Assembly: GCA_027492795.1 (NCBI GenBank)
Contig: JAPUEB010000012.1
Span: 47,882-111,881, forward strand
Reading direction: 5' to 3'
Source of the DNA: Chryseobacterium sp.
GTDB taxonomy: Bacteria; Bacteroidota; Bacteroidia; Flavobacteriales; Weeksellaceae
DNA length: 64,000 nt
Shown: piece by piece, positions 36,233 to 45,664 of the stretch
Position numbering within the stretch: the stretch's first letter is position 1
Layout of the letters: each line of letters begins with the position of its first letter
The notes under the pieces: generated by a model
The model's input: the letters and a program-made list of their open reading frames with translations, nothing else
Told to the model about the DNA's origin: nothing
Database searches by the model: none
Made by a program: the position numbers and the translations under genes

Positions 36233-38665
36233 ATGAAAAATACATTAGGAGTTTTACTTATTTTTTTGATGTACAATTTTGGCTTCAGCCAATACAAAAT
36301 AAAAGTGACTGAATCTTTAGAAGACAAACCAGTTTCCGGTGCCAAAATTTATTGTCAGGAAAAACTTTTGGGTACAACAAACGCCGTAGGAATATTGAAT
36401 TTCAACACCAAATGCAAAGTAATTAAGATAAAATCCACAGGTTTTTATGAGGAAGATGCCATTGTTGATAAAATGATGGAAGCTTCTCTTGTAAAAGTTG
36501 AAAAACACCTCAGCTCCATAGAAACAATTGTTCTGGAAGACAAGAGTGACGCAAGAGCATTGGCAATTTTGGATAAGGTAGAAGAAAATTACGAAAAAAA
36601 CTCCCCAAAAAGTCTTCCCTCCTATTCCTACAAATCCTATGAAAAAATTTCCGTAGATATTGATGAAGACAGCCTCAAACAGTACAACCAATCGCTGTCT
36701 GAAATGATGAAGTTCATGGATCGTTTTTCTTTAACAAAATCAAAAAAGGAAAGAGATACCGCTATTACCGTGAAAGAGGTTTTTGTAAACAGCAAACTTT
36801 TCCTTTGGGAACGCGCACAAGAGTTTCTTTTTTCTAAAAAATACGGCGAAAAAATAAATGTTTTGGATAACAGAATTGCGGGCTTAAACCAACCTTTGTT
36901 CGAAATGATGGCGGTGCAAAGTAACCGAAACCAAATGCCGAGAGAAATTCAGAAAAAAAACAGAAAACTCTATCGATATTTCCTTACTGATACCATCGAT
37001 ATTGAAGGAAGACAGAATTTTGTGATCAGATTTCGAGAAGTAAGCTACAAACAGCCCATCCAAAACAGAAAATTCAACGGTTATTTATACGTAGATGCTG
37101 AAACTTATGGATTAAAAAAAATTGAAAGCAACAATAAAACAAAAAGCAACGGAAGCATTACCAGTATTTGGAAATTGGTTGATGGAAAATGGTTTTTGGA
37201 CAGCGAAAACATCAAAATGAAGCTCACGAACATGGAAATGGAAACCGAAGAACAGAAAAAAGCCGAAGCCGAAAAGAAAAAAAAGGATAAAACAGCCGAT
37301 AATTTCCGGAGCTATGGTTTTGTAACTGCGAAATATTTCGATCATAAAACCAATATAGAAGACGATCCGAAAAACTTCCGAGGCTATACTTTTTCTGTAA
37401 AAAATGCCGATGGAACCCTTATGCAAAAATACAGAAGCGAAAAGCTCACCGAACGCGAAAAAAATACCTACACCGTTATTGACAGCCTTAGTCAGGAATA
37501 TGATATTGAAAAAAAGGCAAAAGGTTTAACGAGTTTGGTTCGTGGCAAACTGCGTTTGGGGAAAATAGATTTCGATCTCGCAAAACTTTTGGCTTACAAC
37601 CTGTACGAAGGTTTTCGCTTGGGAGTCGGTTTCAAAACCAATGAGAAATTTCACCCATATATTTCTCCGGATATTTACGCAGCTTACGGTTTCAAAGACA
37701 ATCACCTGAAATATGGAGCCGGTGTCGATTTTAAAACTACTTTAGAAAAAACTTCTTTTTTCCGAGCCGAATATTATAACGATGTAATGGCAGCAGGAAG
37801 ATTCAACGAGAATTTTTGGGATTTTTTAATGAAACTGAATAATGCGGGAGTTGCCTTAAATAACGATAGGTTTTATCACTTCGACGGTGTGAAACTTTCT
37901 TATGAAAACGACCTTACGAATACTTTAAGCATGAAAATCTCTGCAAGAAGGCAACGCGAAGAAGTTCGTTTCGATTACAATTATCAAAATTTGGGAAATG
38001 CCTTTGAAAACTCAGGTTTCACGCTTTCTTTGGAATATGCGCCTTTTTCCAAAAATATTATGACGCCAAATGGAAAATTCACTACCGAAAAAAAGCTTCC
38101 GGAATTCTACTTCAATGCCGAAAAAGCCTTGAAAACTTTAGGTGGCGACTTCGATTATACCAAGTTTGATTTTCTTGTAAACCATTCCTTTAAATCCAAA
38201 ATAGGAACAACAGGATTGCGCCTCTACGGCGGTCTTCTTTTGGGCGAAGCTCCAATTTGGCATCATTTCACTATGAACGGACTTTCCGGAAACAAAAAGT
38301 TTAACTTTAACCTCACTTCCTATCTCGGTTTTGCTACCATGAAAGGCGGCGAATATTATAACGATAAATTTATCGGAAACTACATAACCCACAAAATTCC
38401 TTGGTATTTCAAAAGTTTTGGACAAAATACTTCCAGTTTTGATGTTATCCACAGAAGTATCATTGGAAATATGAAAAATCCAGAATTTCATCAGTTTGAT
38501 TTTAAAAAACTGGATCATCTCTATCAGGAAGTTGGCTTAGAGTGGAACAATTTCTTCTCTACCTATTTCAATTTGGGCGTTTTTTATCGTGTAGGATATT
38601 ATCATACTCCAAAATTTTCAGATAACTTTGCCGTACAGCTGAAATTTAAGCTTTTGGGCTTCTAA
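36233..38665 (+). CDS. DUF5686-family outer membrane protein with carboxypeptidase-like domain
   Basis: The 810-residue protein has a signal peptide (MKNTLGVLLIFLMYNFGFSQ), a carboxypeptidase regulatory-like beta-sandwich (KPVSGAKIYCQEKLLGTTNAVG), then the DUF5686 region and a C-terminal beta-rich part ending in an aromatic phenylalanine, typical of outer-membrane barrels. Function unknown. I start at ATG 36233 because the TATATTTG -7 element at 36212-36219 lies between it and the other possible ATG at 36188. Confidence 0.85.
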   Translation: MKNTLGVLLIFLMYNFGFSQYKIKVTESLEDKPVSGAKIYCQEKLLGTTNAVGILNFNTKCKVIKIKSTGFYEEDAIVDKMMEASLVKVEKHLSSIETIVLEDKSDARALAILDKVEENYEKNSPKSLPSYSYKSYEKISVDIDEDSLKQYNQSLSEMMKFMDRFSLTKSKKERDTAITVKEVFVNSKLFLWERAQEFLFSKKYGEKINVLDNRIAGLNQPLFEMMAVQSNRNQMPREIQKKNRKLYRYFLTDTIDIEGRQNFVIRFREVSYKQPIQNRKFNGYLYVDAETYGLKKIESNNKTKSNGSITSIWKLVDGKWFLDSENIKMKLTNMEMETEEQKKAEAEKKKKDKTADNFRSYGFVTAKYFDHKTNIEDDPKNFRGYTFSVKNADGTLMQKYRSEKLTEREKNTYTVIDSLSQEYDIEKKAKGLTSLVRGKLRLGKIDFDLAKLLAYNLYEGFRLGVGFKTNEKFHPYISPDIYAAYGFKDNHLKYGAGVDFKTTLEKTSFFRAEYYNDVMAAGRFNENFWDFLMKLNNAGVALNNDRFYHFDGVKLSYENDLTNTLSMKISARRQREEVRFDYNYQNLGNAFENSGFTLSLEYAPFSKNIMTPNGKFTTEKKLPEFYFNAEKALKTLGGDFDYTKFDFLVNHSFKSKIGTTGLRLYGGLLLGEAPIWHHFTMNGLSGNKKFNFNLTSYLGFATMKGGEYYNDKFIGNYITHKIPWYFKSFGQNTSSFDVIHRSIIGNMKNPEFHQFDFKKLDHLYQEVGLEWNNFFSTYFNLGVFYRVGYYHTPKFSDNFAVQLKFKLLGF

Positions 38666-38681
38666 AGTTCGGGGAAACCTA

Positions 38682-38716
38682 CCCTTTCAGCGTTTACAAT
38701 CGCTGAAAGGGTTTTT
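38682..38716 (+). terminator. Terminator of the DUF5686 gene
   Basis: CCCTTTCAGCG (38682-38692) and CGCTGAAAGGG (38701-38711) with an 8-base loop, then TTTTT on the plus strand. Confidence 0.9.
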
Positions 38717-38743
38717 AGTTAAAAAAAACTTTTTTTGAAAAAA

Positions 38744-38980
38744 ATGAAACAAGTAGAAATTAAAGCATCACAATTTTTTGAACTTCTCAAAACCCACGAT
38801 ACTTCCATGTGGGAAATTTTCTCGCAAATGATTGACGGCGAGGAAAAAGAAATCGTTTTTATAGATGAGGAAAATAAAGTTTTGTTCAATTATATTTTGC
38901 CGCAAAGTTTAGAAAAATTGCAGGAAGACCAGAAGATTTTTGCCAAAGAATTTTCGGGAAAACTAACCCAAAACAACTAA
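38744..38980 (+). CDS. Small conserved hypothetical protein
   Basis: A 78-residue acidic helical protein (MKQVEIKASQFFELLKTHDTS). No known domain. The start is ATG 38744, after a purine-rich GAAAAAAA stretch; the gene ends at a bidirectional hairpin shared with the YceI gene. Confidence 0.55.
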   Translation: MKQVEIKASQFFELLKTHDTSMWEIFSQMIDGEEKEIVFIDEENKVLFNYILPQSLEKLQEDQKIFAKEFSGKLTQNN

Positions 38981-38981
38981 C

Positions 38982-39012
38982 AAAAAAGGATGCCGTTTCC
39001 AGCATCCTTTTT
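38982..39012. terminator. Bidirectional terminator
   Basis: AAAAAAGGATGC (38982-38993) and GCATCCTTTTT (39002-39012) form a strong hairpin that serves both the plus-strand small gene and the minus-strand YceI gene. Confidence 0.85.
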
Positions 39013-39033
39013 CAATTTATCTCTCAGAGAAAA

Positions 39034-39600
39034 TTATTTTGCGGTTACTTTTACCAGCATATCTACCTCATCTTTCACCAAAACATCTTTCATTTTCGAT
39101 TGGTAGGCAACATCAAACTTCTGTCTGTCGAAGCTGAATTTATTAGATACAATACTTACAACGCCTTTGCTGTACTGAATTTTTGCAGGAAAAGAAATAA
39201 TATTTGTTTTTCCTTTCACAGTAAGATTTCCGGTGATGATATGGTTGTAAATTTTATCGTTGTTTTTCTTCACGGAAGTAATTTTGAAAGTCGCTGTAGG
39301 AAATTTATCCACCTCAAAAAAATCTCCGTTTTTTAAGTGAGCGTCCAATTTGGTTTTTCTTTCTCCATCCACATCTGTCGCGTTTATGGAAGTCATATCG
39401 AATTCAAAATTTCCACCTACAACATTTTTTCCTTTCATTACCACAGTTCCGGACTTCAATTTTAGGTTTCCGTTGTGCGAAGATGCTTCGGTTTTGGCAA
39501 CTTTGTAACCCCACCAATTGATTTCTGAAGCGACAACCTTTTTTGTTTGTCCAAACGTTAATACTGCAGCAAACAGTGCTAAAAATGCTAATTTTTTCAT
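39034..39600 (-). CDS. YceI-family periplasmic lipid-binding protein
   Basis: A 188-residue protein with a signal peptide and the YceI lipocalin-like fold (EINWWGYKVAKTEASSHNGNL, FPTATFKIT, KGKTNIISFPAKI). YceI proteins bind isoprenoid lipids in the periplasm. Single gene; a TATTTTTG -7-like element lies 21 bp upstream (minus strand 39628-39621). Confidence 0.9.
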   Translation of the reverse strand: MKKLAFLALFAAVLTFGQTKKVVASEINWWGYKVAKTEASSHNGNLKLKSGTVVMKGKNVVGGNFEFDMTSINATDVDGERKTKLDAHLKNGDFFEVDKFPTATFKITSVKKNNDKIYNHIITGNLTVKGKTNIISFPAKIQYSKGVVSIVSNKFSFDRQKFDVAYQSKMKDVLVKDEVDMLVKVTAK

Positions 39601-39730
39601 GTTTAAATTATTAATATCGACAAAAATAGTCCTTTTCTAATAGATGAAAAATTGATGTATGATAAGAAATTGAGGTTTAAAGAATTCAGAAAAATAGATT
39701 TCAACAGATTTTTGGAAATCATAAGTTACA

Positions 39731-39792
39731 AATTTTGGCTAAAGCCATATGTAATCACCTTTTTTAAGCGGGCTAAAGCCCGCTCCTATTGA
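39731..39792. repeat. Dispersed repeat, GGCTAAAGCC family, copy 1
   Basis: Contains TTTTGGCTAAAGCC, a spacer, then AAGCGGGCTAAAGCCCGCTCCTATTGA (39766-39792, a hairpin around GCGGGCT/AGCCCGC). A diverged copy lies at 57743-57828 (0.25 MB-scale repeat families of this kind are common in flavobacteria). Confidence 0.5.
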
Positions 39793-39831
39793 AGCTACAA
39801 ACATTTCTTAAAAAAGGCTTTATTTTTTATT

Positions 39832-40701
39832 TCAATAAGAAATTTGAAGTGTCTTTTTCGCTTCAGCCACATCGTGAACGCGGAGGATTTTTGCACATTT
39901 TTCCAACGCTTTTCGGTGAAGAATTTGGGTTTGGGTGTTGATTTCGTTGGGAAGTTTTCCCAAAGGTTTATAAATAAAAGATTTTCTGGAAATTCCTACC
40001 AATAAAGGAAATTTACTAAAACCTATAAACTGTAATTCATCAATCATCTGATGATTTTGCTCAATGGTTTTTCCGAAACCGAAACCGGGATCAAGAATGA
40101 TATCTTTTATACCTAAATTTTGTAATTCTAAAACTTTTTTGGAAAAATAGTAGTTCAAACTCACAATAACATCATTCTGAATTTGTTTTTCGTGCATTTC
40201 ATCATAAGTTTTGTTGATGTGCATCAAAACGTAAGGAAGTCCGGTTTCTGAAACAGTTTTCAGCATATTTTCATCAAAATTTCCGGCAGAAATATCGTTG
40301 ATCAAATCAATTCCTTCATCGTTCCCGAATTTTACCACATCGCTGTAAAAAGTATCCAGAGAAATCAAAACATCAGGAAATTCCTTTTTAATCTTTGAAA
40401 TGATTTTTCCAATTCTACTAATTTCCTCTTTTGCCGAAATTTTCTCGGCATTTGGACGCGTAGATTGCGCTCCGATATCAATAAAATCGGCACCTTCCGA
40501 AATCATTTTTTCGACTTGAAGCAAAGCATTTTTTTCTTCATAAAACTTTCCTCCATCCGAAAAAGAATCGGGTGTAATATTGAGAATTCCCATGATTTTT
40601 GATTGAGAAAAATCGATGAGATTTCCGCGACAATTTATGGAAAATGTTGGATGTTGGATGTTGGATGTTGGGTGTTGGATGTTGGATGTTGGATGTTTCA
40701 T
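39832..40701 (-). CDS. folP: Dihydropteroate synthase
   Basis: The 289-residue protein has the DHPS motifs: IMGILNITPDSFSDGG, IDIGAQSTRPNA, the pterin-binding DPGFGFGK and LVGISRKSFI, near-complete TIM barrel. It condenses pABA with the pterin pyrophosphate in folate synthesis and is the sulfonamide target. The N-terminal HPTSNIQ repeats are encoded by a 7-bp repeat; the natural barrel begins near INCRGNLIDFS. Start ATG 40701 is the only clear one. Confidence 0.9.
   Translation of the reverse strand: MKHPTSNIQHPTSNIQHPTFSINCRGNLIDFSQSKIMGILNITPDSFSDGGKFYEEKNALLQVEKMISEGADFIDIGAQSTRPNAEKISAKEEISRIGKIISKIKKEFPDVLISLDTFYSDVVKFGNDEGIDLINDISAGNFDENMLKTVSETGLPYVLMHINKTYDEMHEKQIQNDVIVSLNYYFSKKVLELQNLGIKDIILDPGFGFGKTIEQNHQMIDELQFIGFSKFPLLVGISRKSFIYKPLGKLPNEINTQTQILHRKALEKCAKILRVHDVAEAKKTLQISY
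40645..40693. repeat. Seven-copy 7-bp tandem repeat over the folP start
   Basis: Seven TGTTGGA units (one varies as TGTTGGG) lie inside the first codons of folP. A 7-bp unit is not a multiple of three, so copy-number change would shift the frame of the N-terminus relative to the barrel. Confidence 0.75.
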
Positions 40702-40826
40702 TGGACAAATCTAACTTGAAAACCGAAAATTTACAACTAAAAAATAAATCTTTTTTCTTCGGACTTCGGTCTACAGACTTCAAACTTACGAACGAATTCC
40801 CTATCTTTGGTGTTTAAGATTTTTTT

Positions 40827-41396
40827 ATGCTGAAAACATCATTACAGTTTGATGAAGCCATCAAAAAATGCCGCAATTTATTTGAAAAAAAGTTTCAGGA
40901 TTATGGCTCTGCGTTTAGGATTTTGAGGACCACTTCGGTAACCGATCAAATTTATATTAAGGTAAAAAGATTGGTAACATTACAAACTTCGGACACTCAG
41001 AAGGTGGAAGATGAAAACGAAGAAGATTGCTTTATCGCGATTGTAAATTATTCAATTATTGGCTTAATTCAGCTGGAGAAAGGCACTTCCGAGAATTTGC
41101 AGGACAATAAGGGCGAAACGATGACGCTTTACGATAAGTATTCTGCCGAAGCAAAAGCTTTAATGGAAAGAAAAAACCACGATTACGGTGAAGCTTGGCG
41201 AGAAATGCGGGTTTCATCCATCACCGATCTTATTTACCAAAAAGTTTTGCGTACCAAAGAAATTGAAAACAAACAGGGCAAAACAGTGGTTTCCGAAGGA
41301 ATTGACGCCAATTATTTTGACATGATTAATTACGCCGTTTTTTGCATGATAAAAATTGCGGAAGGGAATCAGGAAATCAAAGAACAGTTGGCGTAA
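40827..41396 (+). CDS. DUF1599-family protein (duplicated domain)
   Basis: The 189-residue protein consists of two related halves: KKCRNLFEKKFQDYGSAFRILRTTSVTDQIYIKVKRL and ALMERKNHDYGEAWREMRVSSITDLIYQKVLR, the DUF1599 repeat of a nucleotide-modification-associated fold. Function unknown. TATCTTTG at 40802-40809 gives a plausible promoter with a very short leader. Confidence 0.8.
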   Translation: MLKTSLQFDEAIKKCRNLFEKKFQDYGSAFRILRTTSVTDQIYIKVKRLVTLQTSDTQKVEDENEEDCFIAIVNYSIIGLIQLEKGTSENLQDNKGETMTLYDKYSAEAKALMERKNHDYGEAWREMRVSSITDLIYQKVLRTKEIENKQGKTVVSEGIDANYFDMINYAVFCMIKIAEGNQEIKEQLA

Positions 41397-41433
41397 AGAA
41401 GCGATTTTCAATCAAATAAAAATTAATAAAATA

Positions 41434-42516
41434 ATGTTGAAAGGTATTTTAAGAGTAATTATTGCGTTGATCTTCATTGCAAGTGGTTTTGTGAAGGCAG
41501 TTGATGTGAAAGGTTTTTCCTTCAAGCTGGAAGAATATTTTTCGCCATCGGTTTTTAACATGCCGTTTTTAGAAGAGAAAGCTTTGCCTATCGCAATTTT
41601 TGTGGTGGTTTTAGAGCTTTTATTAGGTTTTATGCTTCTTTTGAAAATTCGTTTGAAATTCACGCTTTCCGCTTTAATTGCGCTTTGTGTTTTCTTCGCT
41701 TTCCTTACTTTTTATTCTGCTTATTTCAATAAAGTTACGGATTGCGGATGCTTTGGTGATGCCATAAAATTCACGCCTTGGCAAAGTTTTACAAAAGATA
41801 TTGTTTTGCTTTTGGGATTGTTGATTATTTATGCACTTTATCGCAACAGTTTTACAAAACTTCTTCCCAAAAATCCCAAAAAATACATTCTTATATCGGT
41901 TTTTGCTGTTGTAATGGGGATGGTGATTCTTCACGGAATTTTACATGAACCACTCATCGATTTCCGAGCCTACAAAATAGGAACCGACATGAATGCGGAA
42001 CGGAAAAAAATTGCTTCAGATCCTGATGTTTACAAAACTTTTTACGTTTTAAAAAATAAAAAAACAGGCGAAGAAAAAAAGGTAAATCAGGATGATTATG
42101 TGAACGATAAAACGCTTTGGGACGAAGGAACACCTTGGGAAATTCAAAACGACAAAACAAGTTCTGAAGTGGTGAAAAAAGGCTATTCATCGGAGATTTC
42201 AAAGTTTCGTTTGGAAGATGAAAACGGAAATGACGTAACGGAACAGATTTTAAGTTTACCAAAAGTTCATCTCTTTTTCACCTACAAACCAAAAGAAGTT
42301 TCAGAACAGGAATTTGCACAGATGGACAAATATCCTACTGCCAATGTGCCGAAATACGGAATTTCACCCGATAAAAAAACTTTCGGGATTCTTCCCAATC
42401 TCACTATGGATGCAACTCCCATCAAAACTATTGCGCGAAGTAATCCTTTTGTGTTAACTTTACAGAACGGAAAAATTGTAGAAAAACAATCGCTTCAGGA
42501 TTTTATAACCAAGTAA
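41434..42516 (+). CDS. BT_3928-family DoxX/MauE-like membrane protein
   Basis: From ATG 41434 the protein has 360 residues: four to five membrane helices (MLKGILRVIIALIFIASGFVKAV; ILLGFMLLLKIR; LIALCVFFAFLTFYSAYF; LLLGLLIIYALYR; YILISVFAVVMGMVILHG), a CGCFGDA motif, and a C-terminal soluble domain. This is the MauE/DoxX-like BT_3928 family, membrane redox proteins of unknown partner. A longer frame reaches 41356 inside the DUF1599 gene and is rejected. Confidence 0.8.
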   Translation: MLKGILRVIIALIFIASGFVKAVDVKGFSFKLEEYFSPSVFNMPFLEEKALPIAIFVVVLELLLGFMLLLKIRLKFTLSALIALCVFFAFLTFYSAYFNKVTDCGCFGDAIKFTPWQSFTKDIVLLLGLLIIYALYRNSFTKLLPKNPKKYILISVFAVVMGMVILHGILHEPLIDFRAYKIGTDMNAERKKIASDPDVYKTFYVLKNKKTGEEKKVNQDDYVNDKTLWDEGTPWEIQNDKTSSEVVKKGYSSEISKFRLEDENGNDVTEQILSLPKVHLFFTYKPKEVSEQEFAQMDKYPTANVPKYGISPDKKTFGILPNLTMDATPIKTIARSNPFVLTLQNGKIVEKQSLQDFITK

Positions 42517-42533
42517 ATTATTGCACAACAATT

Positions 42534-42569
42534 TCAAACCAATTCAAACTAAATCAAAAAATATCAAAC
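42534..42569 (+). repeat. 10-bp-phased TCAAAC array upstream of the TerB-like gene
   Basis: TCAAAC or TCAAAA units start at 42534, 42544, 42554 and 42564, exactly 10 bp apart, and end 16 bp before the next start codon (ATG 42585). Confidence 0.7.
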
Positions 42570-42584
42570 TATAAATCACTTGCT

Positions 42585-42935
42585 ATGCAAAAATCAAATA
42601 AATCAATCGCAGGTTATCATCTTTTAATGATACTTTCTGCCGTAGATAATGAGTTTTCTCCAGAAGAAGGCTTAAAAATTCAGGAATATTTAGCCGAAGA
42701 ATTTCCTTTTAAAATGAATTTAGACAATGAATTGGAAGTTATCGCCACGTTGCAACCCGAAGCTTGGAAAGACCATTTCGAGTTCCATGCAAGATGCTTC
42801 CACGACGATTCTACCGAAAAAGAAAGAAAAGATTTCGCAAAATTTGCAAAGTCGCTCATTAAAGCTGATGACGAAGTCAGCGAAAGAGAGCACCAATTCT
42901 ACAAATTGCTGAAAAGAATCTGGAATTTGGATTAG
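42585..42935 (+). CDS. TerB-like small acidic protein
   Basis: A 116-residue alpha-helical protein (YHLLMILSAVDNEFSPEEGLKIQEYLAEE ... FAKSLIKADDEVSEREHQFYKLLKRI) with the TerB pattern of acidic helix pairs. TerB proteins are linked to tellurite resistance and stress sensing. It stands alone behind a phased TCAAAC array. Confidence 0.7.
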   Translation: MQKSNKSIAGYHLLMILSAVDNEFSPEEGLKIQEYLAEEFPFKMNLDNELEVIATLQPEAWKDHFEFHARCFHDDSTEKERKDFAKFAKSLIKADDEVSEREHQFYKLLKRIWNLD

Positions 42936-42974
42936 AGGTCGGAAGACGGAAGTCAGAAGACGGAAGAAACAATT

Positions 42975-43009
42975 TCAAACAAAATCAAACTTTTCAAACA
43001 AAATCAAAC
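42975..43009 (+). repeat. 10-bp-phased TCAAAC array upstream of tpiA
   Basis: TCAAAC units start at 42975, 42985, 42994 and 43004, 14 bp before ATG 43023. Confidence 0.7.
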
Positions 43010-43022
43010 AAAAAATTTACAT

Positions 43023-43781
43023 ATGAGAAGAAAAATCGTAGCCGGAAACTGGAAAATGAATAAGGACGTTATTGGCGCACAGCAACTGATGTTTCAAATT
43101 TTAGAATACAAAAAAAATCACTCCACCAACTGCGAAGTTTGGATTGCGCCTCCATCACTTTACTTAATGATGGCAAAAGACCTCTACGAAAATAATGAAG
43201 TAGGTGTTTTTTCGCAAGACATGAGCGAACACGAAAGCGGCGCTTACACCGGAGAAATTTCTGCCGAAATGCTGGAATCCATCGAAGCAACAGGTTCTTT
43301 AATTGGACATTCTGAACGCAGACAATACCACGGCGAAACCGATTCTCACTGCAACAGAAAAGTGAAATTGGCTTTGGATAAAGGTTTAATCCCAGTTTAT
43401 TGCAACGGTGAAACTTTAGAGCAAAGAAAAGCCGGACAACACCTTGAAGTGGTAAAAAATCAAACCGAAGTTGCCCTTTTCACGCTTTCTGCAGAAGAAA
43501 TAAAAAAAGTGGTAATTGCTTACGAACCAGTTTGGGCAATCGGAACCGGAGAAACCGCAACTCCAGAACAAGCGCAGGAAATTCACGCACACATCCGAAA
43601 ATTAATCGCTGGAAAATACGGACAGGAAGTTGCCGACGAAGTTTCCATACTTTACGGTGGTTCAGTAAAACCGGACAATGCAAAAGAAATCTTCTCTCAA
43701 CCCGATATTGACGGCGGATTAATTGGCGGTGCATCTTTAAAAATCGAAGATTTTTCTAAAATTATCGAAGGATTTAACTAA
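43023..43781 (+). CDS. tpiA: Triosephosphate isomerase
   Basis: The 252-residue glycolytic enzyme has the catalytic lysine in GNWKMNK, the histidine segment IGHSERRQYHG, the catalytic glutamate AYEPVWAIGTG and the phosphate-binding GGSVKPDNA. Interconverts glyceraldehyde 3-phosphate and dihydroxyacetone phosphate. Single gene with its own terminator. Confidence 0.98.
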   Translation: MRRKIVAGNWKMNKDVIGAQQLMFQILEYKKNHSTNCEVWIAPPSLYLMMAKDLYENNEVGVFSQDMSEHESGAYTGEISAEMLESIEATGSLIGHSERRQYHGETDSHCNRKVKLALDKGLIPVYCNGETLEQRKAGQHLEVVKNQTEVALFTLSAEEIKKVVIAYEPVWAIGTGETATPEQAQEIHAHIRKLIAGKYGQEVADEVSILYGGSVKPDNAKEIFSQPDIDGGLIGGASLKIEDFSKIIEGFN

Positions 43782-43800
43782 ATTTAAAACACTTTTAAAT

Positions 43801-43829
43801 AATTAAGGTTGCTTTCTGCAACCTTAATT
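43801..43829. terminator. tpiA terminator, shared with the T9SS gene
   Basis: AATTAAGGTTGC and GCAACCTTAATT (43801-43829, TTTCT loop) form a hairpin followed by ATTTT on the plus strand; the minus-strand gene ends inside it. Confidence 0.8.
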
Positions 43830-45663
43830 ATTTTACAGTCATCTTAAACGTCTTAGCATTTACTCCATCAAGAGACTTAATATACACAAAATAATTTCCT
43901 GGGATTAGTAGTTGGCTGTAATCAAGAAAGTTGGTCTCATTTTTTTCTAATTTTTTCTTTGAAAGCCGCCTTCCTGCACTATCAATAATTTCTACAATAA
44001 AAGACTGTTTCAAAAACAAGTTACTCTTGATGAAGAAACTTCCATTATTGGGATTGTTATACAAAACAATATCATGATGATGATTTTGCAATTCTGAAGT
44101 GGATAAGTTTTTATGTGTAAATTTGGCAACAAAACCAACCCATCCTTGATTTTGAAAATTGTTAGGATATATTATATTTGGTTGCCAAGCTCCGTTGGTC
44201 GTAAAACCAAATTTATATGGAGTGGTTCCATACAAATAAAAACCATCATTAACATCGTTAGAAAAACGGGGAGAAATAGCATAACTTGTTACCGAAGTAG
44301 TGGGGTCATTACCTCCATAATAAGAAGTAAAAATAAGCTGTCCATCTGTTGTAAACATAGAAAAAAAGAAATCAAATTGACTGTTTGCATTCGGTTTTCC
44401 TTCAACGAAAGCCCCCGTTGTAGCTATATTGGAACTTGTTGTAACACCCGTGAACAGTATTTTGTTGTTTTTTACACTCAAACTAGAACTTCTCGTGGAA
44501 TTAATAATCGCCTCCATTCCTGAGCCTCCAAAATAAGTACTCCAAATACGATTTCCTGAAAAATTAAATTTTGTGAGATATAAGTCATCATTTCCTGAAA
44601 GTGAAGTCTGAAATGCGCCTACCGTAGAAAAATAACCACTAGGATTTCCCAAATAATTATTTACGAAACCAAGTAGATAAATACCTGAATTATCCACGGC
44701 AATACCTCCATCAATACCTGATACAAAATTATTTGAACCGTAATAAGTACCCCATATTCTTTGCCCTGTAGAGCCATCCATAGCCAATAAAGATTGATTA
44801 GCTTTTGTTTGCTGAAATGTTCCAAGAGTGGCTAAATTACTTATATTATTCATAAAATCGCTACCACAGGCTAGATAGACATTATTGGCATGTATCGCAA
44901 ACATTTTTACAACAGTATTTACCGGAAGATATGTTGCCCATAACTTTTGACCAAGATTGTTAAGTTTTACAAGGTAAGAATTTGGACGCATTGTACCACC
45001 TGAATTATCTACAATAAAATTTTGTTGATATGAACCAGCATCACCAAGATTTTGCCATAAAGTATCCCCTGAAATATATATATTTTCGTCTGCATCTGAG
45101 ATAATATAAAAGTTGCCTCCTTGTGTAGGCAAATAAGTTCTCCAAAGTAAAATTCCAGCGGCATTATATTTAGCTAATAAAAAATTAGTATTTGAGGAAG
45201 TAGTTTCTACACTATTGGGAAGCCATACATTAGAAGTGGTAGTAACGGAACCAATATTTCTAATTTCTTTTTTGTAGAAATTCCCGCTGGTTTCCCGCAA
45301 AATAATTTCTTCAGAATTTGAACTACTACTAGTATCTAAACCTTCATAGGTAAAGTACTGAACATTGCCGTCGTTTGCATTTATTTTACCAAAGTAATTA
45401 TTTGCCCCCAAAGAGTTGGTAAAATCCCCCATTCCTATAGTTCTAAACTGGTTATAATATAAAACAGAAGGAGGATTGGTAGAAGAGGGATAAAAAGACT
45501 TGCTATCTAAAAAAACACTACCTTGATTATTTTCAAATAAATGGGTTTCCCAAGTATTTATACCACCGAAATAAGTTGCCCAACTTCTGTTATAATCAAA
45601 ACTATTTTGAGCAAAAACTATTATTGCACAAAATAAAGTAAAAAAATTAATTATTTTTTTCAT
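43828..45663 (-). CDS. Secreted T9SS protein with repeat beta-propeller-like body
   Basis: A 611-residue protein with signal peptide and several repeated segments of the type WATYFGG / WGTYYGS / STYFGGSG with GIAVD, resembling SBBP-type beta-propeller repeats, and a C-terminal type IX sorting domain (VEIIDSAGRRLSKKKLE ... PGNYFVYIKSLDG). It is exported across the outer membrane. It follows a 176-residue secreted gene by 1 bp on the same strand, so the two probably act together. Confidence 0.8.
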   Translation of the reverse strand: MKKIINFFTLFCAIIVFAQNSFDYNRSWATYFGGINTWETHLFENNQGSVFLDSKSFYPSSTNPPSVLYYNQFRTIGMGDFTNSLGANNYFGKINANDGNVQYFTYEGLDTSSSSNSEEIILRETSGNFYKKEIRNIGSVTTTSNVWLPNSVETTSSNTNFLLAKYNAAGILLWRTYLPTQGGNFYIISDADENIYISGDTLWQNLGDAGSYQQNFIVDNSGGTMRPNSYLVKLNNLGQKLWATYLPVNTVVKMFAIHANNVYLACGSDFMNNISNLATLGTFQQTKANQSLLAMDGSTGQRIWGTYYGSNNFVSGIDGGIAVDNSGIYLLGFVNNYLGNPSGYFSTVGAFQTSLSGNDDLYLTKFNFSGNRIWSTYFGGSGMEAIINSTRSSSLSVKNNKILFTGVTTSSNIATTGAFVEGKPNANSQFDFFFSMFTTDGQLIFTSYYGGNDPTTSVTSYAISPRFSNDVNDGFYLYGTTPYKFGFTTNGAWQPNIIYPNNFQNQGWVGFVAKFTHKNLSTSELQNHHHDIVLYNNPNNGSFFIKSNLFLKQSFIVEIIDSAGRRLSKKKLEKNETNFLDYSQLLIPGNYFVYIKSLDGVNAKTFKMTVK

Positions 45664-45664
45664 T

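Noticed and set aside
41356..41433. N-terminal extension of the BT_3928 gene
   Set aside because: It overlaps the DUF1599 gene and adds a charged segment before the natural membrane start at 41434.
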